Assembly (NCBI RefSeq): GCF_001436695.1
Contig: NZ_AYZG01000051.1
Location: 222,358-286,357, forward strand
Length of the DNA: 64,000 nt
Origin: Lactobacillus taiwanensis DSM 21401
Lineage (GTDB): Bacteria > Bacillota > Bacilli > Lactobacillales > Lactobacillaceae
Direction of reading: 5' to 3'
The position numbers were made by a program, and so were the translations under genes. Shown here one piece after another: positions 9,382 through 17,907 of this stretch. The notes under the pieces are model-generated. The model searched no databases and had not been told where the DNA came from. It saw only the letters and a program-made list of their open reading frames with translations. Position 1 is the first letter of the stretch. Each line of letters opens with the position of its first letter.

Positions 9382-9419
9382 AAACTCTATGAAACATTAA
9401 CCAATACTTCATAGAGTTT
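9382..9419 (-). terminator. Terminator after lipoprotein hydrolase gene
   Basis: AAACTCTATGAA and TTCATAGAGTTT form a perfect 12-bp stem. On the minus strand it is followed by a T-rich tract. It separates the hydrolase cluster from the small membrane protein gene. Confidence 0.7.
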
Positions 9420-9531
9420 AGTATATTAATATTATTTTTTATATTACATAAATATACAAATTCGGTTTGATATTATACCAATCTATAAATTTTAATCCAA
9501 ATCAGTCCTTTATCCCTTCAATCAAGGACTA

Positions 9532-10383
9532 TCACTTATTCCACAAGAATTTAATAAGAGCTTTATCAACTTGTACATTTTCATGGAGCTTTGAATGCTG
9601 TACATTTTTGCCGTTAATCTTCAAAATACGATAAGTACTGTTACCATCCCCAACAAGATACTGCAATGAAAGGGATGACTTATTATCAACCCTACCATCA
9701 CTACCGTTGCCAATATCACCAATGATGTTCAGCACTTTCACATGCTTTTTAGCATAAATACTCCTAACTTCAGTCATTTGTTTATAAGTTGAATTCATTT
9801 TATTTGGCTTACCATTACTATTCAACTTCATTCCTTTTGGCTGTTTAATTGAATTAGGAATTCCATCAAAATCTAAGCCAGCAAAATGACCAGCAATATC
9901 AACTTGCTTTTGAATTTGAGGCATATTCTTCTTATTTCCGTTTTGGAGCATGTAATAAATAATCGAAATATTACCTAATGAATGTCCCACCATATTGATT
10001 TTCTTAATTCCATACTTCTTTTGAAGTGCCTTCACTACATTAGCCGCATACTCACCCTGCTTATTGAAATTAAGTTGACGATTATTTTCATAGTTTACTT
10101 CACAGATTGGATTTTTAGCATTTTTAGGCCAAGTACCAACTAAAGTAACTTTACCAGTTTTCGAAACCTCCGCTCGAATAACAGATGTAGTTACTCCGGC
10201 CTTCTTTGCAGCATTGACCATATGCTCTTCTGCATGATAGGAGGAGCCTCCACCATGAAAAAACAATGTTGGCGTTGAAGTAATTTGCACCTTTTTACTA
10301 CTAGTATTATCTTGGCTTGAGCACCCTGCCAAAATTAAAAGGATGCTGGTCATTAATAAAGCAAATAAATTTTTCTTCTTCAT
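9532..10383 (-). CDS. Lipoprotein alpha/beta hydrolase (DUF915 type)
   Basis: A 283-residue secreted hydrolase. The signal peptide ends in the lipobox LAGC (Cys about 21), so it should be lipid-anchored on the outer face of the membrane. The nucleophile elbow is GHSLGN (about 140-145). Candidate acid and histidine residues are in NIIGDIGNGSDGRV and QHSKLHEN. The HGGGSS motif near the start of the mature enzyme fits an oxyanion loop. The family contains esterase or lipase-like enzymes; the substrate is unknown. It is the last gene of a four-gene minus-strand run, five bases after the DUF2255 gene. Confidence 0.8.
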   Translation of the reverse strand: MKKKNLFALLMTSILLILAGCSSQDNTSSKKVQITSTPTLFFHGGGSSYHAEEHMVNAAKKAGVTTSVIRAEVSKTGKVTLVGTWPKNAKNPICEVNYENNRQLNFNKQGEYAANVVKALQKKYGIKKINMVGHSLGNISIIYYMLQNGNKKNMPQIQKQVDIAGHFAGLDFDGIPNSIKQPKGMKLNSNGKPNKMNSTYKQMTEVRSIYAKKHVKVLNIIGDIGNGSDGRVDNKSSLSLQYLVGDGNSTYRILKINGKNVQHSKLHENVQVDKALIKFLWNK

Positions 10384-10387
10384 TTTT

Positions 10388-10762
10388 CTACTTTTTCACA
10401 ATTGCAATCGTTGCCTTAGCAACTGGATCTGATACCATCAAATCAATTGGATATTGACCATGATATTTATTATTAAAAGCATCGGTAATATCTTGAATCA
10501 AATCTGTATTATTAACTGGTTGATATTCAACTTCAAATTTTCGACCATTAATTTCTACTTGGCCACCATTTTTAGTGCCTGCTTGATACCACTTAGTATC
10601 CTTAATTCCTTTAGCACCACGAATAAAAACTTGCTTATCTACAACTACTTCCCAAACTGGATTATCTTCCGCAAAGCTTGATTGGTCATCGTTATAAGGA
10701 CGATTCTGCAAGGTTTGCGCATTCTTAAAAGCTGCTATTTCTTCATCAGTCCATTGTGCCAT
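10388..10762 (-). CDS. DUF2255-family protein
   Basis: A 124-residue soluble protein of unknown function, beginning MAQWTDEEIAAF. Features typical of this family are a VFIRGAKGIKDTKWYQAG segment and a mixed alpha/beta composition. ATG 10762 is chosen with AAAGG eight bases upstream; a GTG three codons earlier lies too close to that site. It sits between an alcohol dehydrogenase gene (11 bases upstream) and the lipoprotein hydrolase, so probably one operon under the divergent LysR gene. Confidence 0.65.
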   Translation of the reverse strand: MAQWTDEEIAAFKNAQTLQNRPYNDDQSSFAEDNPVWEVVVDKQVFIRGAKGIKDTKWYQAGTKNGGQVEINGRKFEVEYQPVNNTDLIQDITDAFNNKYHGQYPIDLMVSDPVAKATIAIVKK

Positions 10763-10773
10763 TAATATCACCT

Positions 10774-11814
10774 TTAATCACTAACTTTAATATAGGATTT
10801 AATTACTTTTCTATCTGCCATATCTTGGTAGGCTTCATTAATTTGATCTAAAGAATAAGTCTTAGTAAATACTTTACCGGGATTAATCTTGCCATCTAAG
10901 ACTGCCTTAAGTAATACTTCTTTATCATAAGTTGTAACTGATGCAGGTCCACCAGCAACACTCATATTCTTAAAGAAAATTAAACCTGGATTTAATTCTG
11001 CTCCGTGTGGTAACCCAACACGACCAACCAATGAGCCAGGTCGACCTACTTGAATAGCTTCTTCATTTGATAACTTACTACCAACACATTCTAATATTGC
11101 ATCAGCTCCGCCATGTGTAATAGCAAGCAAGTTTTGAATTCCTTCTTCATCACGCTGCACTACATTATCTGTAGCTCCAAATTCACGAGCCAATGCTTCA
11201 CGGTCAGGGTGACGACTAGTTGAAACAATTTGTTTTGCTCCACGCAACTTAGCCGCAATAATTGCTGATAAACCTACAGCACCATCGCCTAAGACGATTA
11301 CGGAATCACCTGGTTGAACATTAGCAACTCGAACCGCATGATAACCTGTTGCCATTACATCTGCTAATGCTAAAAACGACTTAAGCATCCCTTCACTGTA
11401 GTCTTCGTGCTTACCAGGAACCTTAACTAATGACCATTGTGCATGTTGGAAACGCACATATTCAGCTTGATAACTACTGGAGAAATTGTCACCCAAGTCA
11501 TGATTCATACATACACCGTCAAAGCCAGCTAAACATGCTCGGCAGTGTCCACATCCATGAGTAAATGGTGCAATTACAAAATCGCCTTTTTTAACAGTAG
11601 TAATATCTTTGCCCACTTCTTCAATCACACCGATGATTTCATGACCAGCATTTTCATGGCCTTGTTCTTCTAAACCACGATATGCCCATAAGTCAGAACC
11701 ACAAACACAGGTACGAAGGACCTTGATGATTACATCGTCATCCTTTTCAATCTTTGGCATTGGCTTATCAACAACTTTCATTTCGCCAGCCTTAACAAAT
11801 TCTGCATATTTCAT
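10774..11814 (-). CDS. Zinc-dependent alcohol dehydrogenase-family oxidoreductase
   Basis: A 346-residue medium-chain dehydrogenase/reductase. Catalytic-zinc residues are visible as CVCGSD (Cys about 38), GHENAGHE and the later acid. The structural-zinc cluster is CGHCRACLAGFDGVC. The NAD(P) fold is marked by VLGDGAVGLSAI, followed by STSRHPDREALAREFGA, where the arginine suggests NADPH. Substrate unknown. It starts 12 bases after the flavin reductase-like gene and is likely co-transcribed with it. Confidence 0.85.
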   Translation of the reverse strand: MKYAEFVKAGEMKVVDKPMPKIEKDDDVIIKVLRTCVCGSDLWAYRGLEEQGHENAGHEIIGVIEEVGKDITTVKKGDFVIAPFTHGCGHCRACLAGFDGVCMNHDLGDNFSSSYQAEYVRFQHAQWSLVKVPGKHEDYSEGMLKSFLALADVMATGYHAVRVANVQPGDSVIVLGDGAVGLSAIIAAKLRGAKQIVSTSRHPDREALAREFGATDNVVQRDEEGIQNLLAITHGGADAILECVGSKLSNEEAIQVGRPGSLVGRVGLPHGAELNPGLIFFKNMSVAGGPASVTTYDKEVLLKAVLDGKINPGKVFTKTYSLDQINEAYQDMADRKVIKSYIKVSD

Positions 11815-11826
11815 AAATAGATCTCC

Positions 11827-12363
11827 TTATTTAATACTCCTACCTAATTCATAAGCCTTTTGAGCAAACTTTTCTAATTTTTGATCATTCCATGAATCAT
11901 CCGCATAAATTTCGTCAATTATTTGCCAGCGCATATCATCACTTAACTTATGTATATGTAATTTCACAGCATCCATATCTTCTTGCGTACCATACCCAGC
12001 CATCATAAAGACCATCTTTTTATCTTTAAGTTCATGATTATAATCATAAAAACGATCAATGACTGCCTTAAGTTGGGCATTAAGACCAAAATAATAAAGG
12101 GATGAAACTAAAACAACAATATCAGCTTCTAGCAGCTTAGGAATTACTTCTTTTTCTACTATGTCATTATCTGGAATGCCAACTTCCATACCTGGTGCGT
12201 GTTCTAACTGCAAAAAATGAGGTGCACTTTCGCCTTGCAAACCTGCATCATAGCGATAAACTTTATTTTCAGTTTCTCTTATTCCTTTTTCAAATTTATC
12301 AGCTAATTTATTAGAAGCACCATTAAAGTGCGGACTTCCAGTTAAAATTACTACTTTCGTCAT
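11827..12363 (-). CDS. Flavodoxin-fold NAD(P)H oxidoreductase
   Basis: A 178-residue NADPH-dependent FMN reductase-like or flavodoxin-family protein. TGSPHFNGASNKLADKF at residues about 7-23 is the FMN phosphate loop, and SSLYYFGLNAQLKAVIDRFYDY is the conserved second flavin loop. ATG 12363 is chosen because GGAGG precedes it; the longer frame has no site. It is the first gene of the redox operon, divergent from a LysR regulator 120 bases away, the usual layout for a regulator and its target. Confidence 0.8.
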   Translation of the reverse strand: MTKVVILTGSPHFNGASNKLADKFEKGIRETENKVYRYDAGLQGESAPHFLQLEHAPGMEVGIPDNDIVEKEVIPKLLEADIVVLVSSLYYFGLNAQLKAVIDRFYDYNHELKDKKMVFMMAGYGTQEDMDAVKLHIHKLSDDMRWQIIDEIYADDSWNDQKLEKFAQKAYELGRSIK

Positions 12364-12483
12364 AAAGCCTCCTTCTTTTATATTCAATTTTCATAATTAA
12401 TTATAGTTAGTCGTCTAATACTTGAAAAATCACAGTTTTTAATGCTAGTATAAATTGAATTTATCGTAATGAGGTACATATAG

Positions 12484-13353
12484 ATGATCGAAAATTACTT
12501 ACTAGAAGAACTAGTAACCTTCGCAAAGTACGGAACGGTTGCCAAGACAGCAGAAGTTCTTGGATTAACTCAACCAGCCATTACTCATTCTATGAAAAAG
12601 CTTGAGGAAGATTTGGGCGTTACTTTATTCATTAGAAAGCCAAACAGACTCTCCTTAAGTGAGACGGGCAAATACACAGCACGTGAAGCAAAAAAGTTAA
12701 TCGACGATAATCTTGATTTTACTAAACGGGTCAAGCAATTTGAAAAAGACCAAACCACGTTAATTGTCGGCGTCAATGCACCTGGTCCTGGTATTGTTTT
12801 ACGATCTTTACATGATAAAAATATTCAAATTGTAAGTGAGTTAGTTGAATCAAATTTTGAAAATTTATTAGCTGAGCACCAAGTGACCTGTCTTTTGCTT
12901 AACTTTCCTATTAACGATCGGGATATTGGTTCAACTTACTTAGGGACAGAATCCATGTCTGTTAACTTGCCAGCTAATTGTAATCTCAATCAACATGAGC
13001 AACTGTCATTTAAGATGCTCAAGGGAAAGACAATCTTAAGTCCATCGCCAATTGGGTTTTGGTCTAAAATTTATCAAGAGGAAATTCCAGATAGCAAGAT
13101 AATCTTTCAAAACGAATCAAGTGAATACAGTGAGATTCTTCAATACTCTTTTTTGCCTTTCTTTACAACAAACTTGACGAGTTTAGATTCTAAGTGGGGA
13201 CATAATTTGCCTGATAACCATAGCGTGCGTCCCTTAAAAGACGAAGTAGCACATCAGAAATTCTACGCTTGTTACTTAAAACACAATAAGGATCGAGTTC
13301 AACCTTTAATTGAAAAGTTGCAAGACCAGTGGAGTAAATACGATCAAAAGTAA
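12484..13353 (+). CDS. LysR-family transcriptional regulator
   Basis: 289 residues. The N-terminal winged helix (about 1-60) has the family pattern: LEELVTFAKYGTVAKTAEVL, then TQPAITHSMKKLEEDLG and LFIRKPNRLSLSETG. The rest is the effector-binding domain. Ribosome site GAGG, ATG start. It is divergent from the flavin reductase / dehydrogenase / DUF2255 / hydrolase run, which it probably controls; effector unknown. The 120-base intergenic space is AT-rich, and I could not define an operator with confidence. Confidence 0.9.
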   Translation: MIENYLLEELVTFAKYGTVAKTAEVLGLTQPAITHSMKKLEEDLGVTLFIRKPNRLSLSETGKYTAREAKKLIDDNLDFTKRVKQFEKDQTTLIVGVNAPGPGIVLRSLHDKNIQIVSELVESNFENLLAEHQVTCLLLNFPINDRDIGSTYLGTESMSVNLPANCNLNQHEQLSFKMLKGKTILSPSPIGFWSKIYQEEIPDSKIIFQNESSEYSEILQYSFLPFFTTNLTSLDSKWGHNLPDNHSVRPLKDEVAHQKFYACYLKHNKDRVQPLIEKLQDQWSKYDQK

Positions 13354-13410
13354 ACCTCTAATCAAACAGATCACTCTATAATAATTTCTTTTAGATACAT
13401 CTTTAAAGTA

Positions 13411-13446
13411 AAAGCTAGTGCATCAATTAACATACACTAGCTTTTT
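13411..13446 (+). terminator. Terminator after LysR gene
   Basis: AAAGCTAGTG and CACTAGCTTT form a 10-bp stem followed by a T-run on the plus strand. Confidence 0.8.
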
Positions 13447-13470
13447 GTATATTCAACATTCAACTTTTAA

Positions 13471-13538
13471 ACCGATTAATTTTTAAAATTTACCGATAAT
13501 TGCAATAGTAAGATATTCTCATGTTTATCAAATATAAT
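13471..13538 (+). promoter_or_regulatory. LytTR-type direct repeat and promoter
   Basis: ACCGAT occurs at 13471-13476 and 13492-13497, 21 bases apart. TATAAT at 13533-13538 lies 41 bases after the second copy. Both distances equal those before the truncated paralogue at 6115. The leader between TATAAT and the ATG is only 29 bases and holds AAAGGAGC. The arrangement suggests autoactivation by the encoded LytTR protein. Confidence 0.65.
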
Positions 13539-13561
13539 TTTTCTTGAAAGGAGCTAAAAAG

Positions 13562-13999
13562 ATGAAATTTAAATTGCTAATTAATCCTAACAAAGAGGAA
13601 ATAATTCAAGCACAAGTACATCAAAAAAGTATTTTTACTGATAATTTAGAAAAGTTTGTTTTAACAAATGGTAATTCAAATTCAATTATTGCTTACGACG
13701 ATAAAGATATTATTATTTTGCAACTAGAAGACATTATTATGATCACAATCCTTAGTAATAAGGTATTTGCAATTTGCGTAAACAATAAAAAATACCATCT
13801 ACGTAAACGTATCTATCAATTAATTAATGAATTGCCAGATAATTTTTGGCGCATTAATAAATCTTCAATTGTTAATCAAATCTATATTGATCGCTTTGAA
13901 GAAACTAAGACAGCAGGTGTAAACATTGTTATGAAAAACGGTCTTACAGATTATGTTTCTAGACGTTGTTTCAAAAAAATACGAAAGGAGCTAGATTAA
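13562..13999 (+). CDS. LytTR-family DNA-binding regulator
   Basis: A 145-residue stand-alone regulator without a receiver domain. The C-terminal half is a LytTR domain: YQLINELPDNFWRINKSSIVNQIYIDRFE, then the MKNGLTDYVSRRCFKKIRKEL end. The N-terminal half (1-70) is an alpha/beta segment seen in regulators paired with DUF3021 proteins. It starts at ATG 13562 behind AAAGGAGC and is followed one base after its stop by the membrane gene. This is the LytTR-plus-membrane-inhibitor pattern known from streptococcal BrsRM/HdrRM-like systems, in which the membrane partner holds the regulator inactive. Confidence 0.85.
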   Translation: MKFKLLINPNKEEIIQAQVHQKSIFTDNLEKFVLTNGNSNSIIAYDDKDIIILQLEDIIMITILSNKVFAICVNNKKYHLRKRIYQLINELPDNFWRINKSSIVNQIYIDRFEETKTAGVNIVMKNGLTDYVSRRCFKKIRKELD

Positions 14000-14000
14000 A

Positions 14001-14414
14001 ATGAAAAAATTTATCTTAGATTTTATCAAAAGAGGTCTAATTGCAGCTGGCTTCGGTCCCTTAATCTTAACTATTTTCTATTACGGCTACTATTTTGCAA
14101 TTGGTTACAATCCAACTTCTGTTTTAGAAATTAACAAAAACATTTTATCTAGTTTACTTTTAGCCTTTATTGCTGGAGGTATCAGTGCTGTATTTAAGAT
14201 TGAAAAACTATCTCTTGGAATCGCTACTTTAATTGATGCTGTAGTAATTTATCTAGATTATCTATTCTTTTATTTATTTAACAATTGGATTGAAATGAGT
14301 TTTATGTCATTAATTATCTTTACACTTTGTTACATAATTGGCTATATTATAATTTGGTTATGTATTTACCACCAAGTTAAAACTCAGATTCAAAAAGTAA
14401 ACCAAAAGTTATAA
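14001..14414 (+). CDS. DUF3021 membrane protein, probable LytTR inhibitor
   Basis: 137 residues with four predicted membrane helices (about 10-32, 45-65, 73-92 and 100-125). The FIKRGLIAAGFGPLIL start is characteristic of DUF3021. The gene lies one base after the LytTR stop with AAAGGAG inside the previous gene, so translation is coupled. By family precedent it is an anti-activator that sequesters the LytTR protein at the membrane; the signal sensed is unknown. Confidence 0.75.
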   Translation: MKKFILDFIKRGLIAAGFGPLILTIFYYGYYFAIGYNPTSVLEINKNILSSLLLAFIAGGISAVFKIEKLSLGIATLIDAVVIYLDYLFFYLFNNWIEMSFMSLIIFTLCYIIGYIIIWLCIYHQVKTQIQKVNQKL

Positions 14415-14464
14415 ATTTAACGAATTTTAATTAAAATATGCTCTAATAATATAAGTAATTATTA

Positions 14465-14512
14465 TATGAAAAAGAGGTACGGAAATTATCCATACCTCTT
14501 TTTCATATTCTT
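14465..14512. terminator. Terminator between LytTR operon and yeiH-like gene
   Basis: A 15-bp perfect stem, TATGAAAAAGAGGTA with TACCTCTTTTTCATA, lies between convergent transcription units. Confidence 0.85.
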
Positions 14513-14573
14513 TATCCTATATATCTAAACTAGCAAAAACGCAAAGCAATATTATATTTTATATCTTATCAGT

Positions 14574-15605
14574 TTAAAAGAATAATTTACTCATGATAAT
14601 CATAAAAATCATCAAACAAGTTGAACTAATTGCAGCAGCACCAAAGACTGTACCACCACGCTTAAAGATCACATTGAAATTAACAGAAATACCTAAAGCG
14701 GCCATTGCCATTCCCAAGAATACGTATGCGGCTTGAACCAAGCCATCTAAAACTACTGGTGGGAATGGTAAGAAAGTACCTAAAATACTTGTTAAAATAA
14801 ATCCGCCTAAGAACCAAGGAATTGGTAATTTCTTAGGTGCTTGCGTATGATCTTGCGCACTTTCTTTTACTAGTCTTCTTTGGTACCAGTAACCTACAAT
14901 CAAGGCAACCGGTGCTAAAAGCAGAACGCGAGATAGCTTCATAATCAAGGCACTGTCTAAACTAGCTTCACCAAAAGCACTGCCGGCTGCGATAGCATGA
15001 GCAATTTCATGAAGAGATCCGCCAGCAACAATACCAAACTGTGAATCTGTTAACCCAAGCATTGGTTTAATCACAATTTCTAAGAGTGTAAATACTGTTC
15101 CCATCACACACACTACGGCAACAGCAAGTACCTCGTTTTCTCTTTTACGTTCTTCATCTCTACTCTCAATTTGAGGGGAAACGCCCATTACAGCAGCTGC
15201 TCCGCAAATTCCACAGCCACAAGCTGATAACACAGCTAATTCATCTTCCGCCCCAAACTTTTTACTAAGCCAGTAGGTCAAAACAATCGTTCCGCTTACC
15301 CCTAGCATTGCAACTAAAATTGTTTTAATACCAGCATCAGCTAACTTAGTAAGATTCAGTCTAAAACCCAGTAAAATAATTCCTAATCTCAAAAACTTAT
15401 TAGAAATAAAACCAATCCCTGGGGCTGCTTCTTCTCTTACCCCAATCGGTAAAACCTGCAGTGAAATTCCTAATAAAAGGGCAATTACCAACGCACCAAT
15501 CAAGTTAACATAGGGGAATTTTGCTAGAAAAATACCTGCCACGGAACAAATTAAAGTCATTACAGCTGCAAGACCAAATGATTTACTCTTAACAATACTT
15601 ATCAA
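14574..15605 (-). CDS. YeiH/UPF0324-family putative sulfate exporter
   Basis: A 343-residue integral membrane protein with about ten helices. Family signatures are the LGFRLNL segment, SACGCGICGAAAVMG and GGSLHEIAHAIAAG. YeiH-type proteins are annotated as sulfate or sulfite-related exporters, but the transport role rests on homology. Start is TTG 15605 behind GGAGGT, with no nearby ATG. Monocistronic, with a terminator shared with the LytTR operon at its 3' end. Confidence 0.85.
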   Translation of the reverse strand: MISIVKSKSFGLAAVMTLICSVAGIFLAKFPYVNLIGALVIALLLGISLQVLPIGVREEAAPGIGFISNKFLRLGIILLGFRLNLTKLADAGIKTILVAMLGVSGTIVLTYWLSKKFGAEDELAVLSACGCGICGAAAVMGVSPQIESRDEERKRENEVLAVAVVCVMGTVFTLLEIVIKPMLGLTDSQFGIVAGGSLHEIAHAIAAGSAFGEASLDSALIMKLSRVLLLAPVALIVGYWYQRRLVKESAQDHTQAPKKLPIPWFLGGFILTSILGTFLPFPPVVLDGLVQAAYVFLGMAMAALGISVNFNVIFKRGGTVFGAAAISSTCLMIFMIIMSKLFF

Positions 15606-15787
15606 TAAAAAATACCTCCAGTTTAATTACTTACTCCCACCCAGGAAAATTTACAGAATAAGCAATCATATAGTGTTTTAAAGTGATTCTTTCTCGAAAG
15701 CAAAATTATTATGATACTATAATATCCAATCCAATAATTAAAGTAAAATAATATGCTCACAAAATCACAAATATTTTTATTGATATA

Positions 15788-15823
15788 AAAAGGATGATAG
15801 CTTAAATTGTACTTTCATCCTTT
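15788..15823 (-). terminator. Terminator overlapping the stop of the 153-aa membrane gene
   Basis: AAAGGATGA and TCATCCTTT form a stem spanning the stop codon at 15802. A T-rich tract follows on the minus strand. Confidence 0.7.
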
Positions 15824-16263
15824 AATTTTGTGATATTATTCATAAAATCTTTCAAATCAATTACAGTCTCAAATGTTAAGAAAAACAATAAAGCTTTAAT
15901 CCAAGAGCGACTAAGTAAAAAGAAAAAGCAAATTGCTAATGCGATAAGCCCTATTCCCACAAACAAAGCTAAGGCAGCTAACTTTGCTCCAAATAAATTA
16001 ACGACTTCCTTAAAACTACTTGGCTCATTTTTAACTAATAAAGATAGGTCATGATATTGTTTACTAGTTCTTACTCGAAATGATAAAAAAGTAAATACGG
16101 TTCCGATAATAATTAAACCAGCTCCAAGTAATTGAAATAATAGGCTCATTGGAGGCTGTCTAAACATTAAAATACCTCCAAGAATTAGCAAGATGTCCGC
16201 AAGCAAATTGTAACGTAAACGTTTATTTTCTAATTTAGTAAAAATTAATTCATTCGAATCCAT
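15802..16263 (-). CDS. Hypothetical membrane protein
   Basis: 153 residues with four hydrophobic segments (about 20-36, 42-62, 92-116 and 120-137). The N-terminus is polar (MDSNELIFTKLENKR) and the C-terminus charged (NNITKLKDESTI). No family is recognised. It starts at ATG 16263 and its terminator overlaps its own stop codon. No linked gene hints at function. Confidence 0.7.
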   Translation of the reverse strand: MDSNELIFTKLENKRLRYNLLADILLILGGILMFRQPPMSLLFQLLGAGLIIIGTVFTFLSFRVRTSKQYHDLSLLVKNEPSSFKEVVNLFGAKLAALALFVGIGLIALAICFFFLLSRSWIKALLFFLTFETVIDLKDFMNNITKLKDESTI

Positions 16264-16316
16264 ACTTCATATCCTTTAATATTCTTCTTTCTACCAGTAT
16301 ACTGGTTAAACTAAAA

Positions 16317-16347
16317 ATGACCAAGAGCAATTTTAGCTCTTGGTCAT
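16317..16347 (-). terminator. Terminator of small membrane peptide gene
   Basis: ATGACCAAGAGC and GCTCTTGGTCAT form a 12-bp stem followed by TTTTTAG on the minus strand, just after the 36-residue gene. Confidence 0.8.
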
Positions 16348-16356
16348 CTAGGTCAA

Positions 16357-16467
16357 TTAACGTCCTTTATGAACTGTATCATTTTCAACTGGAATTGGCT
16401 GGGCTTTAAGCCCAACTGCACCATACAAAATACCGATTAAACCGGCTATTATTAATAATTGGGACAT
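16357..16467 (-). CDS. 36-residue single-helix membrane peptide
   Basis: A small gene with all the signals of a real one. AGGAG lies eight bases before ATG 16467, and a strong terminator starts ten bases after the stop. The product has a hydrophobic helix at about 4-20 (LLIIAGLIGILYGAVGL) and a polar basic tail ending HKGR. No homologue is recognised. It stands alone between two membrane-protein genes. Confidence 0.65.
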   Translation of the reverse strand: MSQLLIIAGLIGILYGAVGLKAQPIPVENDTVHKGR

Positions 16468-16529
16468 AGTCAGGACTCCTCTCTTGGAATCTTCCCCCAG
16501 TACCTATCTTACAGGCTTAAGTCTACTTT

Positions 16530-17093
16530 TCAAAACAAAAAGACTTGTGTTGCAGGTGTCAAAGAAAGCCAAATCCAATAAAAAGTCATCATAATTACTG
16601 CTAAATAAGACATCATAGTTAAAAAGTTCTCAAAGCAACCTCCAACTTTATAATGAATTGGTGACTTTCGTTTTTTCTTATAGAATGGCGCTAGCCACTC
16701 TACTCCTTGCTTACTGAAACTATCTTCAACTAAATGCAAAAAATAGCCAATTACCAGCCCAAACCAAAGTGCACTCCAATAATTCTGAGAAGTTAGATTG
16801 TTGATATGAATAGGAATAAATCTATTCATTAAATAATATAGACCACCAGAAAAACTGACCCAGCCAAGGAAAGAATGAGTAATTCCTCGATGTTTAAGAA
16901 AAAGACTAAAATTGATCACTGATTTCTTGCTTGCAGAACTGTTATATTCATCAATATCAGGTAAAGAAGCGCCAATGGCAGTCGCAGCCAGAACAATAAT
17001 GTTGTTAACTGGATCGATCAATAGACGATTAGTTAATAATAAGCTTAGTTCAACGATTGCAATACTGCAAATTCTATGTGACCTAGTCAGCAC
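16530..17093 (-). CDS. YdjM-type membrane-bound metal-dependent hydrolase
   Basis: 187 residues. The start MLTRSHR, the PDIDEYNS motif, KHRGITHS and a later HLVEDSFSKQGVEWLAPF form the set of His and Asp residues typical of the YdjM/LexA-binding family of predicted metal-dependent hydrolases. Four or five membrane segments are visible. The physiological substrate is unknown. Single gene, ATG start. Confidence 0.8.
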   Translation of the reverse strand: MLTRSHRICSIAIVELSLLLTNRLLIDPVNNIIVLAATAIGASLPDIDEYNSSASKKSVINFSLFLKHRGITHSFLGWVSFSGGLYYLMNRFIPIHINNLTSQNYWSALWFGLVIGYFLHLVEDSFSKQGVEWLAPFYKKKRKSPIHYKVGGCFENFLTMMSYLAVIMMTFYWIWLSLTPATQVFLF

Positions 17094-17176
17094 TTCTTTT
17101 CACCCTCTCTAGAACATATATTCTATTTTAACAAAATTCCCACCAGAATGGGAACTTGTATACGCCAAGGTATAAA

Positions 17177-17203
17177 AAAACTCTAGTTTTGCACTAGAGT
17201 TTT
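17177..17203 (-). terminator. Terminator after LysR-substrate-domain-like gene
   Basis: AAAACTCTAGT and ACTAGAGTTTT form an 11-bp stem with a T-run on either strand, downstream of the gene ending at 17245. Confidence 0.8.
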
Positions 17204-17244
17204 CAAATAATATGCTTTTATAGCTTTATATAATTATTTTACTT

Positions 17245-17847
17245 TTAATTGATAGCTTCTTTTAATATCTTGCTCAATTCTTTTACTCGCTGATCTTCTG
17301 GTTTAGCAATAAAAGCATATTCTTCAGTGCATTGTTTTCCCTCTCTCAATAAGAATAACTTTTGTACTTGATCATCATCAATGTGGGTTGTTGTTTTTTC
17401 ATTCATAATTAAGTATCCCGACCCAGATTCAACCATTAAAACTGCCTCTCCTAAAGTTTCAACTGCAAGTAAATCACTATCAACTTGAAGAACACCTTTT
17501 AAATAATGGTATTCGCTTTTTTCTTCCTCTACTCCTGCTACCATAATGCAAGATAAATTCTTTAAATCACTCATTTCAACAGTTTGTTGATATTTATTAA
17601 AATTACCCGCTTGCACTAGGACTACTAGAGACACCTCATCAACCGGATAAGTAGCTAGTCGCCGGTAGATAGTATGTCTTGAATTAACTAATACTGTATC
17701 TAGCTCATTATTTTGAATCTTCTTTTCAAGCTCATCATATGAGACAGACTCTAAAATTACTTTTTCATTTTTATGTAAAGCTCGCCATCTACTTGCTCCT
17801 TTTTCAAGCTCATGTCTGCCTAAATTTTTTAAATATCCAATCTTCAT
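17245..17847 (-). CDS. Stand-alone LysR effector-domain-like protein
   Basis: 200 residues that read like the periplasmic-binding-fold effector half of a LysR regulator (KIGYLKNLG at the start, LDTVLVNSR, LGEAVLMVESGSGYLIMNE) with no helix-turn-helix. ATG 17847 is chosen because AGGTGAG precedes it; the longer frame adds 13 residues without a site. It may be a degenerate regulator or a small-molecule sensor. It follows the galM-like gene, but a terminator lies between them. Confidence 0.5.
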   Translation of the reverse strand: MKIGYLKNLGRHELEKGASRWRALHKNEKVILESVSYDELEKKIQNNELDTVLVNSRHTIYRRLATYPVDEVSLVVLVQAGNFNKYQQTVEMSDLKNLSCIMVAGVEEEKSEYHYLKGVLQVDSDLLAVETLGEAVLMVESGSGYLIMNEKTTTHIDDDQVQKLFLLREGKQCTEEYAFIAKPEDQRVKELSKILKEAIN

Positions 17848-17864
17848 TTTCTCACCTGCATACA

Positions 17865-17900
17865 AAATAAGACTTTGATCTTTCAACCAAAGTCTTATTT
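17865..17900 (-). terminator. Terminator after galM-like gene
   Basis: AAATAAGACTTTG and CAAAGTCTTATTT form a perfect 13-bp stem right after the stop at 17908. Confidence 0.85.
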
Positions 17901-17907
17901 ATCTTAA

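Noticed and set aside
12364-12483. LysR operator between the divergent redox operon and regulator
   Set aside because: Several AT-rich imperfect palindromes fit T-N11-A equally well, so none could be chosen.
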